A stretch of DNA of 28,458 nt from BHER01 sp051652245 (GTDB taxonomy: Bacteria; Bacillota_I; Bacilli_A; Culicoidibacterales; Culicoidibacteraceae): the NCBI GenBank assembly GCA_051652245.1, contig JBOFTV010000027.1, positions 1 through 28,458 on the forward strand, in the 5' to 3' direction. The notes beneath the pieces are model-generated. The model searched no databases, had not been told where the DNA came from, and worked only from the letters and a program-made list of their open reading frames with translations. The translations under genes were made by a program, and so were the position numbers. Shown one piece after another: positions 23,054 through 28,458 of this stretch (positions within the stretch are counted from its first letter, which is position 1; every line of letters starts with the position of its first letter).

Positions 23054-25477
23054 ATGTATTTTGAAAAAGAGAAATTCAAAAAATCATTTATTCATCGGGT
23101 GGAAGATAAGTATGGAAAAGCAATTGAGTATACGGGTGAGCAAGAAAAGTATATTGTCCTAGCTGAAATGATTCGCGGTTATGCGGGTGAAGGTTGGAAA
23201 CAAACACGAGAAGTAACAATTAGCGAAAATCGCAAGAAATTATATTATTTCTCAATGGAGTTTTTAATGGGACGGCTATTAACGAATAATTTGATGAATC
23301 TAGGTATTTATGATGATGTCGAATTAGCGCTAAGTGATTTGGGGATTAAGCTTCATGACTTGGAAATTGCCGAAGATGATGCAGGTCTAGGAAATGGTGG
23401 GCTAGGTCGATTAGCAGCCTGCTTTTTAGATTCAATTGCTTCACTTGGGTATCCAGGAAGTGGGATTAGCATCCGCTATCAATACGGCTTTTTTCGTCAA
23501 AAAATCGAAAAATTTGAGCAGACAGAATTAGTTGATCCATGGCTAGTTGATGGTATGTATGAGTGGGAGTCACCAAGAATTGATGAAGCAACGGAAATTG
23601 GTTATGGTGGGACAACAAACACATATTTTGATGAAAATGGTAAAATGCGCGTGGAATATATACCAGAAACAAGAGTTCTTGCAGTGCCATATGACGTGCC
23701 AATTATTGGTTATGACCAAAAAGCAACAAACACGTTAAGACTTTTTAAAGCGGAGCCAATTTTGGATTATCCCATTGCTGGGGGGAGTTTTGAAGATTAT
23801 GAACGGGATACACGATCAATTAGTAATTTCTTGTACCCTGATGATTCAACAGGAGAGGGTAAACGCTTAAGACTAAGGCAACAATATTTCTTTTCGGCCG
23901 CAGGATTGCGGTGGATTTTAAAAAGATTTTTATACGAAAATGATAGTTTTGCCAATTTACATGAAAAAGTTGTCATTCAAATTAATGATACGCATCCAAC
24001 GCTTGTTATCCCCGAACTAATGAGAATTTTAATCGATGAGCATAATTATGAATGGGCTGATGCTTGGAATATTACAACAAAAACGGTTGCCTATACTAAT
24101 CATACAATTTTGGCAGAAGCTTTGGAAAAATGGCCAGTTGAGTATATTCGCACCTTATTCCCAAGGTTATGGCAAATTATTGAAGAAATTGACCGTCGCT
24201 TTCGAGCTGACCTCTTCTTACGCTTTAAAAACACCGCTCGCGTGGAGAAAATGGCGATAATTAGTGATAATCAGGTCAAAATGGCGCATCTTGCAGTGTG
24301 CGGTTCTTTTAGTGTAAATGGGGTCGCTTATTTACATACAGAAATTTTAAAAGCGCAGGAACTTGCCGATTTTTATGAGGTTTACCCGGACAAGTTTAAC
24401 AATAAAACAAATGGCATCACACATCGCCGCTGGCTAGCATATGCCAATCGACCATTAGCTGATTTTATTACCAAAAAAGTCGGCAATGAATGGATGTTAT
24501 CACCGCAAGAAGGACTTTTAAAATTATTACCACTTGCTAGTGATAGCCAGACCCAATTGGAGTTTTTAGCAATTAAGAAACTTGCTAAGCAAAAATTAGC
24601 AGATTACGTTTTTGAAACACGTGGAATTACATTAAATATTGATTCAATCTTTGATATTCAAATAAAGCGACTGCATGCCTACAAACGACAATTATTAAAT
24701 CTTCTGCACATTATTTATTTGTATAATCGGATGAAAGAAGATCCGAATTTCAAACCCGTGCCACGAACATTTATTTTTGCAGCAAAAGCAGCGCCTTCTT
24801 ATTACTTTGCAAAAAAAGTCATTAAATTGATGAATATTTTAGAGCATAAAATCAATAATGATGAGGATGTTAACAAGCATTTACAAGTTATTTTTCTTGA
24901 AAATTATAATGTTTCATTAGGTGAGTTATTATTTCCAGCAGCAGATGTGAGTGAGCAAATTTCAACAGCGGGGAAAGAGGCAAGTGGAACAGGAAATATG
25001 AAATTTATGATGAATGGGGCGCTAACCATTGGAACAATGGATGGCGCAAATGTGGAAATCTTTGATTTAGTTGGTAATGAAAACATTGCTATTTTTGGTT
25101 TAGACAATGATGCAATAAATAAGCTGCGCCAAAGTAATACATATGTTGCCTGGGATTATTATCACAGTGACTTACGGATTCAAAAAGCAATTGATTTCAT
25201 CGCGCAACCAGAAAAGATTTTTGCTGAAAACCAACTTTGTGATAAAGAATTTTCGGCGATTGTGGAAGAGTTATTAATGCATAATGACGAGTATTTTATT
25301 CTAAAAGATTTTGACTCATATGCAAATGCTCAGGAAATGCTCTGCCGATTATATAGCAATCAACCACTCTGGGCTCAGAAATGTCTAATTAATATCGCTA
25401 GATCGGGATTCTTTACAAGTGATCGGACAATTGAACAATATGTAGAAGATATCTGGAAAATTGAAAAAATTCAATGA
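23054..25477 (+). CDS. glgP: Glycogen phosphorylase (GT35)
   Basis: It releases glucose-1-P from chain ends with phosphate. The 807-residue length is typical. Lys650 in ASGTGNMKFMMNGALTIG binds PLP, and the DGANVEI that follows is conserved. The N-terminal half shows YFSMEFLMGRLL, GLGNGGLGRLAACFLDS and GYGIRYQYG-like ISIRYQYGFF; the middle has QINDTHPTLVIPELMRIL and TNGITHRRW. The ATG follows GAGGAAG, 23 bases after glgB. No regulatory phosphorylation segment is evident, as in other bacterial enzymes. Its product goes to Pgm of the same operon. Confidence 0.97.
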   Translation: MYFEKEKFKKSFIHRVEDKYGKAIEYTGEQEKYIVLAEMIRGYAGEGWKQTREVTISENRKKLYYFSMEFLMGRLLTNNLMNLGIYDDVELALSDLGIKLHDLEIAEDDAGLGNGGLGRLAACFLDSIASLGYPGSGISIRYQYGFFRQKIEKFEQTELVDPWLVDGMYEWESPRIDEATEIGYGGTTNTYFDENGKMRVEYIPETRVLAVPYDVPIIGYDQKATNTLRLFKAEPILDYPIAGGSFEDYERDTRSISNFLYPDDSTGEGKRLRLRQQYFFSAAGLRWILKRFLYENDSFANLHEKVVIQINDTHPTLVIPELMRILIDEHNYEWADAWNITTKTVAYTNHTILAEALEKWPVEYIRTLFPRLWQIIEEIDRRFRADLFLRFKNTARVEKMAIISDNQVKMAHLAVCGSFSVNGVAYLHTEILKAQELADFYEVYPDKFNNKTNGITHRRWLAYANRPLADFITKKVGNEWMLSPQEGLLKLLPLASDSQTQLEFLAIKKLAKQKLADYVFETRGITLNIDSIFDIQIKRLHAYKRQLLNLLHIIYLYNRMKEDPNFKPVPRTFIFAAKAAPSYYFAKKVIKLMNILEHKINNDEDVNKHLQVIFLENYNVSLGELLFPAADVSEQISTAGKEASGTGNMKFMMNGALTIGTMDGANVEIFDLVGNENIAIFGLDNDAINKLRQSNTYVAWDYYHSDLRIQKAIDFIAQPEKIFAENQLCDKEFSAIVEELLMHNDEYFILKDFDSYANAQEMLCRLYSNQPLWAQKCLINIARSGFFTSDRTIEQYVEDIWKIEKIQ

Positions 25478-25494
25478 CAGGAGTGAAGTAAGCA

Positions 25495-27618
25495 ATGGAA
25501 CAACTTTTTCGAGCATATTGGGATGACCAAAATAGTATTACAATTGATGTGCCACACTCCTTGTTGCGGGAGAGAGGCGATTTCTATCTCCAATATGAAA
25601 AGCAGTTTATCGCATTGGAAGCCACAAAAGTAATTCGCGGATTAGAAAATGATACATTTTTGCTAGAATTACCGCTGAAATTGACAGTAGGTTCAGTCAT
25701 TGAAATTATGGACTGTGATCAAAATAGAATCGAACTAGAACCACGAAATATTGTTCGTCAGCAGTGGTTTGATGATGAATTTTACTATGAAGGCACAGAT
25801 TTAGGGGCAGACTTTTCAGTTGAGGAAACAGCGTTTAGCGTTTGGGCGCCAACAGCAACAGAAGTTGCTTTAAGAGTAAAGCAATGTGGACGGTCCGAAA
25901 GGATGCAAAGCATGCAAAGAACAAAAAAAGGCGTATATCGAACGACTGTTTACGATAACTTAGAGGATGCCCAGTATGCCTATTTAGTTAAAATTGGGGG
26001 GCGTTGGAAAGAAGCAATTGACCCATATGGGCATGCATCATTTGCCAATGCTAAATATTCAGCAATTATCAATCCGCGGAGTGTGGAGGTTAATTTACAT
26101 GAAAATATGGTTTCTGGTTGGTATGATCAAACGGATGCGATTATTTATGAACTCCATGTCCGTGATTTTACAATCGATCCACAGGCAAATTTCACCCAAA
26201 AAGGGAGTTATCACGCGTTTATTGAACAAGGAAAACTTTCAAATGCAGGAAATCCAATCGGGATTGATTATCTTGAAAAATTGGGTGTTACCCATGTTCA
26301 GCTGCTCCCCATTTATGATTTTGGTAGTGTTGATGAGCATGGTCACTTAGGCCTTTATAATTGGGGCTATGATCCGGTCCAATATAATACACCAGAGGGG
26401 AGTTATAGTAGTAATCCTGATGAGCCGAAAACAAGAATTATTGAGCTAAAAGAGCTAGTTAGTGCGCTTCACCAGCGCGGAATTCGGTGTAACATGGATG
26501 TTGTTTATAATCATGTCTATAAAATTCAACAATTTTCTTTTGAACAAATTGTTCCGGGATATTTTAGTCGACATACGGATTATACAACATTATCCAATGG
26601 TAGTGGCTGTGGTAATGACACGGCAAGTGAACGAAAAATGGTGCGAAAGTTCATTGTTGATTCACTTGTTTATTGGCAGACAGCATTTGGCTTCGATGGG
26701 TTTCGCTTTGATTTAATGGGCTTAATTGATATTGAAACAATGCAGCAGATTGAACAAATCTTACGTGCAGACAAGAAAACAACGATGCTTTATGGCGAAG
26801 GCTGGGATATGCCAACGGCATATCCTAGCAAAAAACTTGCTCACATGGGCAATGCGCATTGTCTTGGGGGAATCGGTTTTTTTAATAGTGAGTTTAGGGA
26901 TGATATTAAAGGGAGTACTTTTGAGGTGATGAATCTAGGGATTGTTAATGGCAATGTTGCACGGGCAAATAACTTGCAGCGGTTGCTAAAAGCATCATCA
27001 TCAACCAAGCATGGGCAGAATTTGTTTTCATATCCAGGACAGAGTATCAACTATGTTAGCTGCCATGATAATTATACATTATTTGATAAAATGCTCTACA
27101 CCAGCTTGAATTCTGGTTTAGAAGTGGTTCAAGCCCAGCATCGTCTGGCATTAAGTTTTGTCCTTGTAGCCCAAGGGGTTGCCTTTTTACATGGTGGAAG
27201 TGAATTTTACCGCACGAAAAAAGGGATTGAAAATAGCTATAATCGACAGGATGATATTAATCTGTTTGATTGGGGGCGAATGGATGATAATAAGAGTACA
27301 GTTGATTATGTTAGCGGGTTGATTGCTATTAGAAAAATGCATAAAGCCTTTCGCTTTGCGGGAAATGAAGAAATTAAAAAACATGTTAGCGTAGATATTC
27401 GTGGGAATATCGTGGAATATGATTTGTTACATGTTGGCGAATATGGTCCATATGATGAAATTAAAATAGTCTTTAACCTAGGAAAAGCGGAAACAGAATA
27501 TTATTTTAATGGTGAATATAATTGTTTTGCCCATAATCGAAGTGCCTCAAGTAGTCCCTTATTTAAATCCGACATGCTAACAATATTACCTTATACGATG
27601 GCTATTATGATGCGATAA
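25495..27618 (+). CDS. pulA: Type I pullulanase, cytoplasmic debranching enzyme (GH13)
   Basis: It hydrolyses alpha-1,6 branches and so works with GlgP, which stalls near branch points. The 707-residue protein has an N-terminal domain (1-100), a CBM48-like module (about 105-190, FSVWAPTATEVALRV), the type I signature YNWGYDP (288-294), the nucleophile Asp406 in DGFRFDLM, the acid Glu435 in YGEGWDMPT and Asp525 in SCHDNYTLFD. There is no signal peptide or wall anchor, so it acts inside the cell, like AmyX of Bacillus subtilis. AGGAGTGA precedes the ATG, and the gene starts 17 bases after glgP, the last gene of the operon. Confidence 0.96.
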   Translation: MEQLFRAYWDDQNSITIDVPHSLLRERGDFYLQYEKQFIALEATKVIRGLENDTFLLELPLKLTVGSVIEIMDCDQNRIELEPRNIVRQQWFDDEFYYEGTDLGADFSVEETAFSVWAPTATEVALRVKQCGRSERMQSMQRTKKGVYRTTVYDNLEDAQYAYLVKIGGRWKEAIDPYGHASFANAKYSAIINPRSVEVNLHENMVSGWYDQTDAIIYELHVRDFTIDPQANFTQKGSYHAFIEQGKLSNAGNPIGIDYLEKLGVTHVQLLPIYDFGSVDEHGHLGLYNWGYDPVQYNTPEGSYSSNPDEPKTRIIELKELVSALHQRGIRCNMDVVYNHVYKIQQFSFEQIVPGYFSRHTDYTTLSNGSGCGNDTASERKMVRKFIVDSLVYWQTAFGFDGFRFDLMGLIDIETMQQIEQILRADKKTTMLYGEGWDMPTAYPSKKLAHMGNAHCLGGIGFFNSEFRDDIKGSTFEVMNLGIVNGNVARANNLQRLLKASSSTKHGQNLFSYPGQSINYVSCHDNYTLFDKMLYTSLNSGLEVVQAQHRLALSFVLVAQGVAFLHGGSEFYRTKKGIENSYNRQDDINLFDWGRMDDNKSTVDYVSGLIAIRKMHKAFRFAGNEEIKKHVSVDIRGNIVEYDLLHVGEYGPYDEIKIVFNLGKAETEYYFNGEYNCFAHNRSASSSPLFKSDMLTILPYTMAIMMR

Positions 27619-27632
27619 GTGGTGGGGTTATC

Positions 27633-27652
27633 GTCAAGGAGTTGACTTTTTT
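27633..27652 (+). terminator. Short terminator after pulA
   Basis: GTCAA (27633-27637) and TTGAC (27642-27646) form a 5-bp stem over a four-base loop, followed by six T. The stem is short, so strength is uncertain. Confidence 0.45.
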
Positions 27653-27675
27653 GTTAATGTTTGGTGGAAATTAGC

Positions 27676-27704
27676 TAGCATGATAGCTATAAAAATGTTA
27701 CAAT
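27676..27704 (+). promoter_or_regulatory. Candidate promoter of the last membrane protein gene
   Basis: TACAAT (27699-27704) has a poor -35 (TAGCAT, 27676-27681) at 17 bases. The position fits the gene start at 27737, but the -35 is weak. Confidence 0.3.
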
Positions 27705-27736
27705 ATAACGTATATTACAAAAAGGGGAAGATTATA

Positions 27737-28189
27737 ATGAATAAAGATGTTTATGGATTATCAATTTATACGAAAGTGGCTGCTTGGTTACAAGTGGGGA
27801 CGCTTCTAGTAGTACCAAGTTTGGTGATGTTTGTGATGTCAATTTTTGTGTTTACTAAAGCAAAGGAAGTAGACCAACCGCGAAAAGGAGCATTATTTGG
27901 TATTATTTCTAGTTCAATTGATATTATTATCTTTATTGCAGCTGTGGTTTTATATTTCTCATTGATTTTTGGCATAGTATCATCAACAGCAAATGGTGTC
28001 GTTAATTACACCAACGAAATAGAAGAACAAGTAGCGGTGGCCTTATTACAGGGCCTAGTTAGCTTAATTGTGCTAATGATAGTAGGTCTAGCGGGATTTG
28101 TTTTTAAAATAATCGCAATTGTTTTTTACTTTAAAGAAGCGACAATAATCGAAGGTAATTCTCAAAACAGTGAAATTGTCACACAATAA
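27737..28189 (+). CDS. Small membrane protein, unknown function
   Basis: A 150-residue protein with hydrophobic segments at about 14-40, 52-80 and 101-133, the last possibly two short helices. A basic patch (KAKEVDQPRKG, 41-51) lies between the first two and an acidic stretch (NEIEEQ) before the third. The tail (134-150) is polar. I do not recognise a family; the general form resembles small DUF4064-like or Yip1-like proteins, but I make no claim. The ATG 27737 follows AAGGGGAAG; an ATG at 27680 would place that site inside the gene. It is monocistronic, with a hairpin terminator behind it. Confidence 0.7.
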   Translation: MNKDVYGLSIYTKVAAWLQVGTLLVVPSLVMFVMSIFVFTKAKEVDQPRKGALFGIISSSIDIIIFIAAVVLYFSLIFGIVSSTANGVVNYTNEIEEQVAVALLQGLVSLIVLMIVGLAGFVFKIIAIVFYFKEATIIEGNSQNSEIVTQ

Positions 28190-28207
28190 GGATTAAAATT
28201 AGCAAAG

Positions 28208-28233
28208 AAATAGGGGGGACTCTATTTTTTTTT
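28208..28233 (+). terminator. Terminator after the last membrane protein gene
   Basis: AAATAGGG (28208-28215) pairs with CTCTATTT (28220-28227), including a G-U pair, with a short G-rich loop and a nine-T run. Confidence 0.7.
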
Positions 28234-28458
28234 ACATATAATAAGGGCGGTTTAGCCATTGTTTTTTGTTAATCGTTCAGAATTACAAGCGTGTTCGAAA
28301 AAGAGACAAACACATGTAATTGTGTCAAGCGTATATTAAAATGTCCCACGAAAATCTAAACATGAGCCTCAAAACTGGCCCTATGTTTTTGGGAATTGGA
28401 GTAAGATAAAAACGAACTTCTTCGCCACGGATGAGTCATGGGCGGAATATATTTGACT
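28234..28458. other. Unassigned window end
   Basis: No complete gene is seen. ACACA and TGTGT (28309-28325 region) make a small palindrome. Coding-like scraps occur on both strands: plus strand 28366-28455, NWPYVFGNWSKIKTNFFATD, ending in TGA; and minus strand, PIPKNIGPVLRLMFRFSWDI. They contain stops and lack ribosome binding sites. The stretch could be the edge of a further degenerate element, which I cannot name. Confidence 0.35.

Noticed and set aside
1..28458. CRISPR array, tRNA/rRNA genes, prophage or toxin-antitoxin genes
   Set aside because: No regularly spaced direct repeats, tRNA cloverleaf signatures, rRNA segments or recognisable phage or toxin genes were seen on reading both strands.

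Overview
The window comes from a low-GC Gram-positive bacterium, most likely a member of the Lactobacillales. Supporting signs are the AT-rich sequence, strong AGGAGG-type ribosome binding sites, SigA-type promoters (TTGnnn-17-TATAAT), CcpA cre boxes, a purine riboswitch, wall-teichoic-acid/capsule-type glycerophosphotransferase chemistry, and a phosphoglycerate kinase whose SHLGKVK loop is of the streptococcal/enterococcal type. The order-level call is an inference from protein resemblance; no species is claimed.

Layout. (1) 1-3222: the end of a surface-polymer cluster, with the C-terminal part of a family 2 glycosyltransferase followed by a two-domain glycosyltransferase/CDP-glycerol glycerophosphotransferase. 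(2) 3396-4948: a secreted V8-like serine protease with its own promoter, a pro-region and three 45-residue C-terminal repeats. (3) 4949-6079: a decayed segment holding a strong hairpin, a broken IS4-superfamily transposase on the minus strand and short coding relics. (4) 6057-9379: pgk, a GT1-type glycosyltransferase and, convergently, gpmA. (5) 9413-11097, minus strand: a 2-hydroxyacid dehydrogenase of the L-HicDH/L-LDH family and a Bax-inhibitor-1 family membrane protein. (6) 11147-12950: a divergent control region with two promoters, a cre-like box and a guanine-type purine riboswitch with its terminator, leading an AzgA-like purine permease. (7) 12955-15469: a PhnA-like zinc-ribbon protein with a small membrane protein, then cysK-cysE for cysteine synthesis. 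(8) 15523-27618: a complete glycogen locus, glgC-glgD-glgA | pgm-glgB-glgP-pulA, led by a perfect cre that overlaps the promoter. (9) 27737-28458: a small membrane protein and an unassigned tail.

How the genes work together. Phosphoglucomutase links glucose-6-P and glucose-1-P. GlgC/GlgD make ADP-glucose, GlgA polymerises it and GlgB branches it. GlgP and the cytoplasmic pullulanase PulA take the polymer apart again. The cre over the glgC promoter suggests that rapid sugar supply silences storage through CcpA. A hairpin terminator between glgA and pgm, with a candidate promoter after it, suggests the synthesis and turnover halves can be expressed separately. Pgk, GpmA and the hydroxyacid dehydrogenase belong to or adjoin lower glycolysis and fermentation.

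I did not find a convincing wholly new multi-gene system. The least ordinary items are the protease (altered specificity position plus an exact 45-residue repeat tail), the riboswitch with an enlarged L3 loop, and the decayed island at 4949-6079.
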